Source of the DNA: JABGPL01 sp964387885
Lineage (GTDB): Bacteria; Electryoneota; AABM5-125-24; Hatepunaeales; Hatepunaeaceae
Assembly (NCBI GenBank): GCA_964387885.1
Contig: CAYLYZ010000002.1
Span: 46,976-110,975, forward strand
Direction of reading: 5' to 3'
Length of the DNA stretch: 64,000 bases
A program made the translations under genes and the position numbers. Positions 1-9,064 of this stretch are shown here, piece after piece. The notes under the pieces are model-generated. The model saw only the letters and a list, made by a program, of their open reading frames with translations, ran no database searches and was not told where the DNA came from. The first letter of the stretch is position 1. Each line of letters opens with the position of its first letter.

Positions 1-372
1 CTGCATAGGGATCGAAAGTAGAATTGCATCAATAACCTCGGTAGTTACGTCGAGATGATTTTGACCGGGAAGAAAACTTCGAGTTTCATCTCCAGGCACC
101 TCATCAGGTAAAGATTCTTCTCGCTGGACAAAATACACTGAATTTCGTCCATTTATTTGCTGCTGAAAATCTTCTCCACATCTGTCACAACAGATAATAC
201 CGGTTGTATATGCAGAGACATTGACACGAATTTTGCCAATCCCCTTTTCAACCTGGAATGCTACTTTAACCTGAGAATTGAATTGATCCGGAGAAAGTTC
301 TAATTTGCCCGGTTCAACAGTTTCTTCCCATTCATTGATTCCAGTGCTTAACTGAGATATTTGAATCTTCAT
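1..372 (-). CDS. yceD: YceD/DUF177 family protein, partial (cut by left window edge)
   Basis: The ATG is at 372 and the frame stays open to base 1, so the first 124 codons are present and the C-terminus lies outside the window. The translation has a CxxC pair (Cys62-Asp-Arg-Cys65) in a CDRCGEDF context, followed about 50 residues later by an acidic stretch ending AILLSIPM. Both are hallmarks of the DUF177/YceD family, where the central cysteine motif is followed by a leucine-rich segment. YceD is linked to 23S rRNA accumulation and usually sits directly before rpmF, plsX and fabH, so those genes would be expected off the left edge. It lies 76 bases downstream of mgtE on the same strand. The family call rests on the motifs. 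Confidence 0.75.
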   Translation of the reverse strand, partial: MKIQISQLSTGINEWEETVEPGKLELSPDQFNSQVKVAFQVEKGIGKIRVNVSAYTTGIICCDRCGEDFQQQINGRNSVYFVQREESLPDEVPGDETRSFLPGQNHLDVTTEVIDAILLSIPMQ

Positions 373-448
373 TCTACAAACGTGAAAATATAATATACGA
401 ATAGTGAGCAGTCAAGTTTCTTTTACGTGATTTGAACATACTCAGAAT

Positions 449-1822
449 TCATATTTGTTTATTTAGCAAAATCATAGACGCAACAGCTAGATAAATGAAA
501 AGACCAACAATATCATTCATCGTAGTTATAAATGGACCGGTTGCTAATGCCGGATCCATCCCGAATCTCTTTAGAACAAGAGGTACTACTGCGCCAAGTA
601 TTGCTGCAAATATTATAACGAATATCAGTGAAAAGGAAACTACCAATGCCAGCATGATATCTTTTTGCCAGATCCAGCAGGCAAAGAATATTGCAATACC
701 ACATATAATGCCTGCAAAGAGTGCTAGCACCCCCTCTCTGACTAACCTGCCAACTAGACCATATCCGCTGATTTCTCCAGTTGCGAGACCCCTTACCATT
801 ACAGAAGAGGTTTGAATCCCCGCATTTCCACCCATTGCTGCGACGAGAGGCAGGAAGAATACTAATGAGGTTATACGTGCAAGTTGACCCTCATAATTTG
901 AGATTACCATGGCTGCTGATATCCCTCCCAATAATCCAACTAAAAGCCAGGGTAATCTGCTTCTAAGGTTTCTGATTAGCGACCTTTCTCCGGGATCGAT
1001 CTCAACCTGTCCTGATAGCCGCGCCATGTCTTCCTCAGCCTCTTCAGCGATTACATCAAGAACATCATCGTGAGTTATTCTGCCAAGGAAGCGATTTTCA
1101 TCGTCAACAACCGGTGCAGCCACCAGATCATATCTCATGAAAAGCCCGGCGACCTCCTCTCTGTCCATTCCGACATGGATTTTTATCAAATCTGGATCCA
1201 TTATCTCACTGACAATCTGATCCGGTTGAGCAATAATAAGATCCTTTATTGACACTGTGCCTTTTAATTGTTTCCGGTCGTTAGTCAGGTAAACATTATA
1301 GAAATCTTCATGTTTCCAGGCAGTACTACGAATACAGCGGATCACATCATCAACGGTACTGTTCACCGGTGCGGAGATGGCTTCCTTCGCCATTATCCCA
1401 CCGGCAGATTCCTCATCATATGTAAGTAGTTCTGAGGCCTGAGTGCGTTTACTTTTCGGCAGTTTACTCAGGATGATCTCGGCTTGTTCAGGTTTTATAT
1501 CACCCAGCAAATCCGCGATTTCATCACTGGCAAGATGGGAGGCTACTGCGACTCGTTTGTCGGATGGGATGCGATCAATGATATTCGATTGATCGTTGCC
1601 GTCCAGTTCTGCAAGAACATCCGCAGCTAACGGTGTGTCTAAGAGGTTGAAGATATGCAGTCTCAAATCAAAGGCAATTTGCTCGATGAGATTGGCAATA
1701 TCTGCAGGTCTTTGGTCCTCGAGGACTTGCGCTAAAGTGCTGTCATCCTCAACCTCTACCAATTCAAACCATTGATCCGGTGTAATGGGTACTTTTTCGT
1801 TTTTGATTTGGAAATCAAACAT
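449..1822 (-). CDS. mgtE: MgtE-type magnesium transporter
   Basis: The 457 residues match the usual MgtE length and domain order. An N-terminal superhelical MgtE_N domain (about residues 30-130) is followed by a paired CBS domain (about 135-255). The C-terminal membrane domain (about 285-455) has five hydrophobic segments, starting RLPWLLVGLLGG and including the LVAAMGGNAGIQTSS pore region. MgtE is a homodimeric Mg2+ channel of the inner membrane, and its cytosolic CBS/N domains close the pore when Mg2+ is plentiful. The start overlaps the end of rsmA by 8 bases, so the two are very probably co-transcribed. Nothing looks truncated or unusual. Confidence 0.95.
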   Translation of the reverse strand: MFDFQIKNEKVPITPDQWFELVEVEDDSTLAQVLEDQRPADIANLIEQIAFDLRLHIFNLLDTPLAADVLAELDGNDQSNIIDRIPSDKRVAVASHLASDEIADLLGDIKPEQAEIILSKLPKSKRTQASELLTYDEESAGGIMAKEAISAPVNSTVDDVIRCIRSTAWKHEDFYNVYLTNDRKQLKGTVSIKDLIIAQPDQIVSEIMDPDLIKIHVGMDREEVAGLFMRYDLVAAPVVDDENRFLGRITHDDVLDVIAEEAEEDMARLSGQVEIDPGERSLIRNLRSRLPWLLVGLLGGISAAMVISNYEGQLARITSLVFFLPLVAAMGGNAGIQTSSVMVRGLATGEISGYGLVGRLVREGVLALFAGIICGIAIFFACWIWQKDIMLALVVSFSLIFVIIFAAILGAVVPLVLKRFGMDPALATGPFITTMNDIVGLFIYLAVASMILLNKQI

Positions 1823-2690
1823 TATTCTTAGTATCCAAATCGATAAGGTCTTTTGTTAGAGAGACAAATTCCTCAAAAGAGAAATGTTCCGGTCTTCGGG
1901 TAAAGTCATAATCCAGATCCCGCCACCCTTCAGGAATTTCGTTTATCACGTTCAGGCTATTTCTCATCATCTTCCTGCGTTGTGCGAAACAACCTCGCAC
2001 AATCCGACGGAATTGCAAATAATCAACATCCGACATTTCCGACGGCTTCTTAAACGTGAAACGAATGATGCCACCGTCCACTCTGGGTTGAGGCATGAAG
2101 TGTCTTGCAGGAACCCTGAACAGGTACTCGACATCAGCATGATATTTTGCCAGGAGAGTTATCGCGCTGTAATCTTTGCAGTTTGGCTGAGCTGAAAGCC
2201 TGAGACCGACTTCATGTTGAACCATAACAATCATTTCGTGGACATTAGGAGGGATCTGTTCTCGCACAAATTGACAGACAGAGAACAAAGTTGCAGTTGC
2301 CAGATGATAGGGAAGGTTTCCTGCAATAACTACATCATCGGCTTCTTCTGATAATGATTTCCAGTCCAGTTCGAGTATGTTTCCGGTGATGATCTTAAAG
2401 TCTCGGTAGTGTTTTAGTCTCGAATGCAGCTTCGGAATCCATGTCTTGTCGATCTCGACCGCAAGAACGCGGTGTCCTGTTTCAAGTAATTCTTGAGTTA
2501 AGAAACCATCACCAGGTCCGATTTCAAGAACTAGATGTTCAGTTGGAATTGCCTTAGCAATACGGTGTGCCATCTCATCACTGCGCAGAAAGTTTTGCCC
2601 CAGTGATTTCTTGAACTTAGGACCGGTGATTTTCTTGTTTTTAATCGGTCGACCCCAGGGATCGAGTTGCTGACGTGATTTTCGGCTCAT
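1815..2690 (-). CDS. rsmA: 16S rRNA dimethyladenosine transferase (RsmA/KsgA)
   Basis: This 291-residue SAM-dependent methyltransferase dimethylates two adjacent adenines in the 3'-terminal hairpin of 16S rRNA (A1518/A1519 in E. coli numbering). Visible motifs are the GQNFL entry motif, the SAM-binding LEIGPGDG loop, AVEID (motif II) and the catalytic NLPY motif within VIAGNLPYHLA. The C-terminal domain begins near PRVDGGIIRF. A basic N-terminal extension of about 25 residues (SRKSRQQLDPWGRP) precedes the core. The ATG overlaps the TGA of dapL (ATGA), and the 3' end overlaps mgtE by 8 bases, so it sits inside a tight operon. Confidence 0.97.
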   Translation of the reverse strand: MSRKSRQQLDPWGRPIKNKKITGPKFKKSLGQNFLRSDEMAHRIAKAIPTEHLVLEIGPGDGFLTQELLETGHRVLAVEIDKTWIPKLHSRLKHYRDFKIITGNILELDWKSLSEEADDVVIAGNLPYHLATATLFSVCQFVREQIPPNVHEMIVMVQHEVGLRLSAQPNCKDYSAITLLAKYHADVEYLFRVPARHFMPQPRVDGGIIRFTFKKPSEMSDVDYLQFRRIVRGCFAQRRKMMRNSLNVINEIPEGWRDLDYDFTRRPEHFSFEEFVSLTKDLIDLDTKNNV

Positions 2691-3841
2691 AATTCAATTG
2701 CTCCAAGAACTTCCAATGCTTTGCTGAAAGGTTCTTCAGGGCAGGTAACTGATGCACGAACCCAACCAGTGCAAGATTTTCCAAATCCTGTACCCGGGGT
2801 TAAGAGAACTCCTGAAGATATTGCTTTAGCAACAAAGTCTGTTTCACTTCCCCCTGGTTTGAACCAGACGTAAAACGTCGCATCAGACTCAAAAACCTCT
2901 ATTCCCCGGCTCTTTAATACAGAGATTAGTCGGTTGCGTCGGTTGCGGTAAATCTTCATAAAAGATGTGATCCCATCCGGAGGTTTCCCATTTTGGTAAC
3001 TCTCAAGAGTTGCACCAAGAGCACGCTGAAAAACCAGAGGTGTCCCGGAATCCGTTTCCTCCTTAATGCGAGTTAAAGCACGAATTCGATCAGGATCACC
3101 GACTGCAAATCCAACTCTGTAACCAGTGGCATTTGACATTTTAGAGAGCGAATGGAACTCTACAGCGGATTGAGCGAACTCGAGAATAGATCTTGGTCGT
3201 CGTCCGAAAGAAACCTCACTGTATGCCATATCATAGGCAATGGTTAAATCTGGTTCAGCCTCTGCAAGTGCAGCGAGAGAATGAAGAAAATTGTCATCAG
3301 CTGTTGCACCCGTCGGATTATTAGGGTAGTTGAGATAGACTAATTTCGCACCAGACAATTTGTTTACATCAGGCAGATAACTATCTTCGGCTTTGAGAGC
3401 AAGTGTTTTCAAATTCCCATCAACAAGTTTGCATCCTGAACGCCAGTATACGGGATATCCGGGTTCAGGTGAAACTACAACGTCTCCTGGATTTACAACA
3501 GCACGGGCAAGCTGCCCTAATCCCTCTTTTGCTCCAATCAACAGACAAATCTGATTTTCCGGATCAAGATCAACTCCAAACCGTCCTTTAAACCAGGTCG
3601 CTATTGTCTTGCGGATATTTTGATCACCTCGACTTGAAGGATACTTATGCGATTGATCATCCCTGAGTGCTTCAGCTGTAGCTTCAACAACAAAGTCAGG
3701 AGGTGGCAGATCCGGATCGCCAATGGAAAGGTCATACAGGGGCAGTCCCGCCATTCTTACCTCAGCAGCTTTGCGTTCTAATTCCGCAAATGGGTATCCC
3801 GGTAAATCCAATCGGTTTGCAGCACTAAATGTATCTGGCAT
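2687..3841 (-). CDS. dapL: LL-diaminopimelate aminotransferase-type PLP enzyme
   Basis: This is a fold-type I aminotransferase of about 384 residues. It closely follows the DapL pattern: SIGDPDLPPPDFV near the N-terminus, KYPSSRGDQNIR, LIGAKEGLGQLARA, EPGYPVYWRSGC, NYPNNPTGA, AYDMAYSEVSF, and the PLP-lysine motif FHSLSKMSNATGYRVGFAVG. DapL converts tetrahydrodipicolinate directly to LL-diaminopimelate, the substrate of the DapF encoded just upstream, so the context strongly supports this assignment over a generic aspartate aminotransferase. I chose the ATG at 3841 because the extra 13 residues from a TTG at 3880 are basic and not typical of the family. Neither start has a clear Shine-Dalgarno sequence. 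The stop overlaps the rsmA start. Confidence 0.88.
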   Translation of the reverse strand: MPDTFSAANRLDLPGYPFAELERKAAEVRMAGLPLYDLSIGDPDLPPPDFVVEATAEALRDDQSHKYPSSRGDQNIRKTIATWFKGRFGVDLDPENQICLLIGAKEGLGQLARAVVNPGDVVVSPEPGYPVYWRSGCKLVDGNLKTLALKAEDSYLPDVNKLSGAKLVYLNYPNNPTGATADDNFLHSLAALAEAEPDLTIAYDMAYSEVSFGRRPRSILEFAQSAVEFHSLSKMSNATGYRVGFAVGDPDRIRALTRIKEETDSGTPLVFQRALGATLESYQNGKPPDGITSFMKIYRNRRNRLISVLKSRGIEVFESDATFYVWFKPGGSETDFVAKAISSGVLLTPGTGFGKSCTGWVRASVTCPEEPFSKALEVLGAIEL

Positions 3842-3909
3842 AATGCGATTTTTGTTTAAGTTTCTTTTTTCCCTTGACAACAGAGTGATTCTTCACAAGG
3901 TAACTCTGT

Positions 3910-4803
3910 TCAGAGATGTACTGGCAAGTCAGGTAGGTCCTCCAGATTGATTTCTCCTGCGAAGACAAATTTTGCTTCGCCCTTCAGTGTCACTCTCTCA
4001 AATCCTTTATGAATCCGAATTCTAAGAAAACCTCCGATCATTTGAACCTTTATATCGGTTTCAGGTTCCAACCTGCCGGTTTTTACTCCAGCACAAACGG
4101 AGGCAGTTGCTCCGGAACCACAGGCAAATGTTTGTCCAACACCTCTCTCCCAGACCGCCATATTGATTGAATTTTTACCCGTTTTTGAAACGAGTTCAAA
4201 GTTAATCCCATTCAAGAAATGTGGGGAGTCTTCAACCTCAGCGCCAAATTCAAGTATTTCCCTGTTCAATTCATCAAGACTTAGATTTTCTCGCCATGAA
4301 ATGAAATGTGGGTTACCCATTGATAGTGCTGTACCGGTAAATTCAACTGATGGAAATGACAAATTCTTATCGATAAGATCGCTAAAGTCTCTTAAACCAA
4401 TTTTATCTCCGGTGAAATCCGGACCGGGAAGTTCAATTTCAACCAGATCTCGATCACTATACACAACAGATTTGATTTCACCTGCATCACTTTTGATGAT
4501 GAAATGTTGATTGCCAGTGATTTGTTTTGAGCGGAATGCGTGCAGGGCTATGCAACGCAGACCGTTAAAGCATGTTTCTGCCCGTGATCCATCGGCATTA
4601 TAATAAACCATCTCTACTATGTGGTTCTTTCTTATCACATCGAACATCAGGACACCATCAGCCCCGATACCACAATGCCTGTCGCAGAGTTTTTTTATTA
4701 TCTCTTTATCAGGATCGGTATTCAGGTTTGATTCTGATCTATCAAATAGAATGAAATCGTTGCCGAGTCCCTGGTATTTTTCAAAATGGAGTAAAACTGA
4801 CAT
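3910..4803 (-). CDS. dapF: Diaminopimelate epimerase
   Basis: The 297-residue enzyme interconverts LL- and meso-diaminopimelate for lysine and peptidoglycan synthesis. It uses a two-cysteine racemase mechanism. The motifs are YQGLGNDFILFD at the N-terminus, CGIGADGVL, the first catalytic cysteine in ETCFNGLRC, and the second in FACGSGATASVCAG. The first motif is slightly unusual: the family normally has CGNG, and here the residue after the cysteine is Phe. It is the first gene of the dapF-dapL-rsmA-mgtE run. The spacing to dapL is 30-70 bases depending on the dapL start. Confidence 0.95.
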   Translation of the reverse strand: MSVLLHFEKYQGLGNDFILFDRSESNLNTDPDKEIIKKLCDRHCGIGADGVLMFDVIRKNHIVEMVYYNADGSRAETCFNGLRCIALHAFRSKQITGNQHFIIKSDAGEIKSVVYSDRDLVEIELPGPDFTGDKIGLRDFSDLIDKNLSFPSVEFTGTALSMGNPHFISWRENLSLDELNREILEFGAEVEDSPHFLNGINFELVSKTGKNSINMAVWERGVGQTFACGSGATASVCAGVKTGRLEPETDIKVQMIGGFLRIRIHKGFERVTLKGEAKFVFAGEINLEDLPDLPVHL

Positions 4804-5029
4804 GTTTTCTAACTTTAGTTAACTTCGTGTGACTCTTTAATAAAGAGCTGAAGAAATAATATATTATCATTATTTTCTTTTAACAAGCAGTATTGATCTT
4901 AAACAGCCATTCTAAGGCTTAGAAGTCCTTGCTTTATTAAGTTTTTCTACGTATCATATATTGATGTATTGGTAAGCCTTTTTATTCAGGATAGATTTTT
5001 TACATTAATAAATACAAACAAATACAGCT
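4804..5029. other. AT-rich intergenic region upstream of dapF
   Basis: This is the 5' flank of dapF and the left half of the divergent gap to the plus-strand gene at 5256. It is strongly AT-rich and no reading frame in it is convincing. The dapF promoter should be here, but no consensus element stands out. Confidence 0.5.
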
Positions 5030-5139
5030 TGTCCAAGAATACCCAAATCGCTTTGGCAGACGCCCTCGTCTGCCAGCTAAGCTGTTGTTATTACTGTCAC
5101 ACGAGGGCGTGTGACAGCGCGAAACTGCATTCTTGGACA
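5030..5139. repeat. REP/MITE-like element with two hairpins and terminal inverted repeats
   Basis: An 11-bp perfect inverted repeat (TGTCCAAGAAT at 5030-5040, its complement at 5129-5139) bounds a 110-bp element. Inside are two perfect 8-bp-stem hairpins: GGCAGACG-CCCT-CGTCTGCC (5055-5074) and GTCACACG-AGGG-CGTGTGAC (5096-5115). The loops CCCT and AGGG are complementary, because the second hairpin is an inverted copy of the first. Two stem positions differ between the copies with both partners changed, so pairing has been preserved while the sequence drifted. No coding capacity. This is a BIME-like arrangement. Confidence 0.7.
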
Positions 5140-5157
5140 GCCTGAATATGTCTGTAA

Positions 5158-5263
5158 GTTGATAAGAAGCATTTGCAAAAAAGTACATACAGGAGGTTTG
5201 AAATGTTACGGTTGATAAGAAGCAATTGCATAAAAGTACATTCAGGAGGTTTGAAATGTTACG
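5158..5263 (+). repeat. 53-bp tandem duplication of a ribosome-binding/start region
   Basis: Two adjacent 53-bp units (5158-5210 and 5211-5263) differ at only 3 positions. Each contains an AGGAGGT Shine-Dalgarno sequence followed by TTGAA and an ATG (5203 and 5256). Because 53 is not a multiple of 3, the first ATG is out of frame with the second. It opens a 22-codon ORF that runs over the true Shine-Dalgarno sequence and start and ends at TAA 5269-5271. Confidence 0.85.
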
Positions 5264-7343
5264 AGGGTTAAGGATTTTGCATCGTCCGGTTTTAGTGACG
5301 ATGGTTTTTGTGTTTTTAGGTTCATTATTATTTATGGGTAATGCTCAGGCATTTGACCGCAAAGTTCTATTTGAAGATTTTACATCGTCAACCTGTCCGC
5401 CCTGTGCCGGTTTAGCACCCATAATGGAAGCTGCAATTGAACAGGTTGGGGAGATTGTTTGCCCCTTAGGGATTCACGTATGGTGGCCAAGTGATCAGGA
5501 CCCGTGGTATCAAGACTATCCCGATGCAGCACGAGTACGACGAGATCAGTATTACGGGGCAGACTTAATCCGTGGTGTCCCAACTCTTTTCATTGATGGA
5601 CGAGTTTGTAACAGCAGGTCACAAGCAGGAATCGCGAACGACTTAATGAATGCGGCCAATGTTCCGGCTCCTCTTCGCATTGATGTATCTGCAGCACTCG
5701 TGAACGGTGAAATGGTTGTGAATGTGGAAGTCGAAGCCGATGATGGTATTGCTGATGCGAGGTTGTTTGTGGCTCTTACGGAAGAATACTACTTTTACCG
5801 AGGCTCAGCCGGACAAAACGATTATTTCGATCCGATTATAATGATGCTGCCGGATCCACATGGCACCGATTTTGAGATAGATGCCGGGGCAACTGAGAAT
5901 TACGAGTTTGAGTTGAACATGAACGGTGTGGGATGGCATGAATTGCGCATGGGTAACTTGAATGTAACTGCCTGGGTTCAACAAAATGAATCCTTCGAAG
6001 TACACCAGTCAGAGGTTTACCTCTTTCCGGATTTGACATTTGGTGATTATACTGTGATTGATGATATTGACGGAAACGGTGATGGAAGAGCTGAACCGGG
6101 TGAAACTGTTGGAATGGTTGTCACTATAGCTAATGGTGAGGCGCGTGGGGAAATTGAGAATGTCACGATTGAGTTAACATGCGAAAACGAAGCAATTGAG
6201 ATCCAAAACAATAGTTTTGTAATTGAGATGCTGGGAAGTGGAGATGAATTCTCAAACGATGAATCTCCTTTTGAGTTTGTTGTTGCTGAGGATTTTGTGC
6301 CTAATCAGGTAAAATTCAACGTTGAAGTCATAGCCGAGGATGGCAGTCTGTTAACCAGTCAGGAATTAGCGTTTACTGTTGGCTGGCCGGATGCTATTGT
6401 AATTGATGCTGCGAATAATTCCATTGCAACCGACGAATTAATGGAGATGTTCGGGGATGATGGACCTCTTCCTTTTGCAGACAGGTTTGACCGAGCAGAA
6501 GAGGGTATTGTGACAGCGGAAGTTATTGAAAATTACGATGTAGTTATCTGGCATAGCTTCAATGCGGAAGCTGATATAATCGACCTCTGGGAAGAAGAAG
6601 AGTTAGTGTACTACCTTGATAACGGTGGCTCACTCATAATCAGCAGTTCAGAATATGTTCGCGCACGTGGTGACAGTGAGTTTATGACAGATTATCTCGG
6701 TGCTACTCTGGATAATGAAGATCAAGCAGAAAGCTGGATTCATGGAATTGCTGGCAATCCTTATTTTGATGGTACAAGAGCATTTGCAGGCGGTCGCGCC
6801 GGTGATTGTGCCGGATCCCCAACCCATACGCCAAGTCTGACTCCGGTAAACGGTGGTGAAGCTGTCCTGAACTGGGGAGATGCCGGTGAGGAGATCAGCG
6901 GAGTTTGTGCTGTTGAGAACCGAACAGAAGACTACAAAACTCTTCTGCTTGCATTCCCTGTTGAGTCAATCGGTGGGTTTATGGCAAGTGAAGACCGGGA
7001 TGTATTCATTCAGAGGATGTGGAACTGGTACACCGGTCCTGTAAGTACACCTGATGACGAAGCAACTCAGCCATTAACATTCAGTTTAAACGCAGCATAT
7101 CCGAATCCATTCAATGCTCAAACAGTTATACCGTTTACACTTGATCAGGCGGGAGATGTAAACATCAGCGTATTTGACCTTTCCGGAAGAAATGTTCAAA
7201 ACCTGTTTACCGGTTTCAAACCTGCAGGTTCACATTCGGTATCATTCAATGCTGGCAATGCAGGGATTAACAGTGGTGTTTATTACCTGAATCTGACTGC
7301 AGGTGAAAATGTAGCGGGACAGAAATTATTATACCTGAAGTAA
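5256..7343 (+). CDS. Secreted Omp28/thioredoxin-like protein with T9SS sorting domain
   Basis: The start is the ATG at 5256, preceded by AGGAGGT; an upstream in-frame TTG at 5226 is less likely. The protein has 695 residues. A signal peptide (MLRGLRILHRP, then VTMVFVFLGSLLFMG, ending AQA) is followed by a thioredoxin-like domain. That domain has a CPPC active-site-like motif (SSTCPPCAGL) and a cis-proline region GVPTLFIDG, resembling the Omp28 group of FCB outer-membrane proteins. The middle has a CARDB/Ig-like segment (DGRAEPGETVGMVVTI). The last 80 residues form a type IX sorting domain (NAAYPNPFNAQTVIPF ... SGVYYLNLTAGE). The protein is therefore predicted to be exported by Sec and then by T9SS. 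A redox or disulfide role is inferred from CPPC only; the substrate is unknown. It is monocistronic, with a strong hairpin after the stop. Confidence 0.8.
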   Translation: MLRGLRILHRPVLVTMVFVFLGSLLFMGNAQAFDRKVLFEDFTSSTCPPCAGLAPIMEAAIEQVGEIVCPLGIHVWWPSDQDPWYQDYPDAARVRRDQYYGADLIRGVPTLFIDGRVCNSRSQAGIANDLMNAANVPAPLRIDVSAALVNGEMVVNVEVEADDGIADARLFVALTEEYYFYRGSAGQNDYFDPIIMMLPDPHGTDFEIDAGATENYEFELNMNGVGWHELRMGNLNVTAWVQQNESFEVHQSEVYLFPDLTFGDYTVIDDIDGNGDGRAEPGETVGMVVTIANGEARGEIENVTIELTCENEAIEIQNNSFVIEMLGSGDEFSNDESPFEFVVAEDFVPNQVKFNVEVIAEDGSLLTSQELAFTVGWPDAIVIDAANNSIATDELMEMFGDDGPLPFADRFDRAEEGIVTAEVIENYDVVIWHSFNAEADIIDLWEEEELVYYLDNGGSLIISSSEYVRARGDSEFMTDYLGATLDNEDQAESWIHGIAGNPYFDGTRAFAGGRAGDCAGSPTHTPSLTPVNGGEAVLNWGDAGEEISGVCAVENRTEDYKTLLLAFPVESIGGFMASEDRDVFIQRMWNWYTGPVSTPDDEATQPLTFSLNAAYPNPFNAQTVIPFTLDQAGDVNISVFDLSGRNVQNLFTGFKPAGSHSVSFNAGNAGINSGVYYLNLTAGENVAGQKLLYLK

Positions 7344-7360
7344 CGGATCAGTAAGATAAC

Positions 7361-7383
7361 GGAGGGTTGAATATCTTCAACCC
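7361..7383 (+). repeat. REP-like palindrome (GGAG-headed)
   Basis: GGAG is followed by an 8-bp stem GGGTTGAA-TATC-TTCAACCC. It is paired with a near-identical GTAG-headed copy at 7456-7479 in the same orientation. The tetranucleotide plus imperfect palindrome is the layout of bacterial REP elements. Confidence 0.6.
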
Positions 7384-7413
7384 TATTACCTATCTTCGCT
7401 AAGTTAGATTTAA

Positions 7414-7451
7414 AAGAAACGCATACGAATTTAAGCTCGTATGCGTTTCTT
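7414..7451. terminator. Bidirectional terminator hairpin, 15-bp stem
   Basis: A perfect 15-bp stem (AAGAAACGCATACGA / TCGTATGCGTTTCTT) with an 8-base loop lies between the convergent genes ending at 7343 and 7484. The arm ends supply A and T runs for termination in both directions. Confidence 0.85.
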
Positions 7452-7455
7452 TATT

Positions 7456-7479
7456 GTAGGGGTTGAATATATTCAACCC
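7456..7479 (+). repeat. REP-like palindrome (GTAG-headed)
   Basis: GTAG is followed by GGGTTGAA-TATA-TTCAACCC. It is the second copy of the palindrome at 7361-7383 and differs mainly in one loop base. The pair flanks the terminator hairpin. Confidence 0.6.
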
Positions 7480-7483
7480 ATTC

Positions 7484-9064
7484 CTACCTGATACAAAGAA
7501 TTTTTGAAATCTCCACTGTTGATCCCGTCTCAGCCACTATGAAATACAATCCACTTTCCGGTGCTGTCCAGCTTGTTTCATACTTGGTCTTAAGTGTTTG
7601 ATCTTCAAACAGCATCTCGACCAGGCGAGCATTTACATCGTAGATTTGCACATTTAGCGTTTGTATTGGATTTGTGTTAAACGTCAGTTTCACATTTTGA
7701 TTAAAGGGATTAGGATAAGCGTTTATTATGGTTGATGTTTTAGGAATATGCGTTTCTTCGTTTACACCCACGTGCCAGTCTCGCGAACCTGCAAAGATCA
7801 AAGCTTTTGCTGGTGCGCTCGAGATAAAATCATTCACGCCGTCACCATTATAATCACCAACCGCACCGATACTACGACCGGAAAGATTGAACTCACCATT
7901 GTAGTCACGACGCATGTCCATCACTATATCAGCTTCACCATCCATCCACCTTGAACCAAAGTGAATATGAAATTCAGATTTCCTGGGAGGATTTCTAAAA
8001 AACGAACAGACAATATCTCCATATCCGTCATCATTAAGATCACCACCTGATACCTGACCTTCACCAACAAGTGCAAACCGGTGCCCTTCAAGTTCGATAT
8101 CCGGTTCCCAATCCGGTTCTTCACCACCGAAAAAAACAAAAACACCGTCGTAGTCGTCAAATCCATCAGTGCGTTTTATCCAGTAAACTGCCCAATCGTC
8201 GTAGCCGTCTCCATTTACATCGGGTAGCATACTGAAGGTTTTCAGTTCACGTGGACTATTTCGACCTTCTATACCGGTTGACCGAATGCGGCTTGCTGGG
8301 ATGGTGTCGATTGGTGAACTGCCGAGGTAGATTTCGTACCAGAGGAACTCGCCGTCTGGAAAGGGGACGAGGATGTCGTCAAAACCGTCGCTATTAATGT
8401 CGCATCCTGTTGCTATTCCCAATGATCCAATTCTTCCAGGTCCATTGTTTGAGAATAATGACCAATCAGGGATAGTGTCAAAATCTGCTCCTCCTGTGTA
8501 GAGATGTAGATAACCATGACCGGCAAACCTTGAATAAGAAATCAAATCACTCCATCCATCTCCGTTCATATCAAATGGATAAACAACTGGACCACCTAAA
8601 GGATATATTGCATTTCCATTTGCAATTCGATCAATCGCAAAAAATGGGATTTGATTAAACTCACCATTTTGATATTCAAAAGATCGTAAATACGATATTG
8701 TCGTTTGTGGATTGTAATATCGCATCGAGACAATTGGACCATGGTTTGGACCTGGGTTTTGCAGGAGAACAACCTGGTCTCTTACTTTGGCATTTTCAAT
8801 ATCAGATGAGAAGACAAAATCCGGATCAACTCCAAAATCTTCCCCCCCAAGATATAGATTATACCTACCGTAGGGATCATTTTCTGTATTAGGTTGATAT
8901 ACGAAAAGTTCATCACAACCATCATTACTCAGGTCAGATACATTACAAAAATCGCAAGCAAAATATGCCTCACCCTCGATTACCGCAATGACTTCAGGGA
9001 GATCATATCCGAAAGAATAGGTCAGCAGGCTTGATGTTAATATAATTATAAGTATTGTCTTCAT
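7484..9064 (-). CDS. Secreted FG-GAP/VCBS repeat protein with T9SS sorting domain
   Basis: I start at the ATG at 9064 (526 residues) because MKTILIIILTSSLLTYSFG is a good signal peptide; the frame is open 18 codons further upstream. The body has repeated Asp-rich calcium-loop motifs of the FG-GAP type: NDGCDELFVY, MNGDGWSDLI, INSDGFDDILVPF, VNGDGYDDWAVY, LNDDGYGDIV and YNGDGVNDFIS. These are spaced about 60-70 residues apart, consistent with a beta-propeller. The C-terminus is a type IX sorting domain (NAYPNPFNQNVKLTF ... ESGLYFIVAETG). Such proteins are exported and often act in surface adhesion or display; no enzymatic motif was seen. It is convergent with the preceding gene across a shared terminator. 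Confidence 0.8.
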   Translation of the reverse strand: MKTILIIILTSSLLTYSFGYDLPEVIAVIEGEAYFACDFCNVSDLSNDGCDELFVYQPNTENDPYGRYNLYLGGEDFGVDPDFVFSSDIENAKVRDQVVLLQNPGPNHGPIVSMRYYNPQTTISYLRSFEYQNGEFNQIPFFAIDRIANGNAIYPLGGPVVYPFDMNGDGWSDLISYSRFAGHGYLHLYTGGADFDTIPDWSLFSNNGPGRIGSLGIATGCDINSDGFDDILVPFPDGEFLWYEIYLGSSPIDTIPASRIRSTGIEGRNSPRELKTFSMLPDVNGDGYDDWAVYWIKRTDGFDDYDGVFVFFGGEEPDWEPDIELEGHRFALVGEGQVSGGDLNDDGYGDIVCSFFRNPPRKSEFHIHFGSRWMDGEADIVMDMRRDYNGEFNLSGRSIGAVGDYNGDGVNDFISSAPAKALIFAGSRDWHVGVNEETHIPKTSTIINAYPNPFNQNVKLTFNTNPIQTLNVQIYDVNARLVEMLFEDQTLKTKYETSWTAPESGLYFIVAETGSTVEISKILCIR

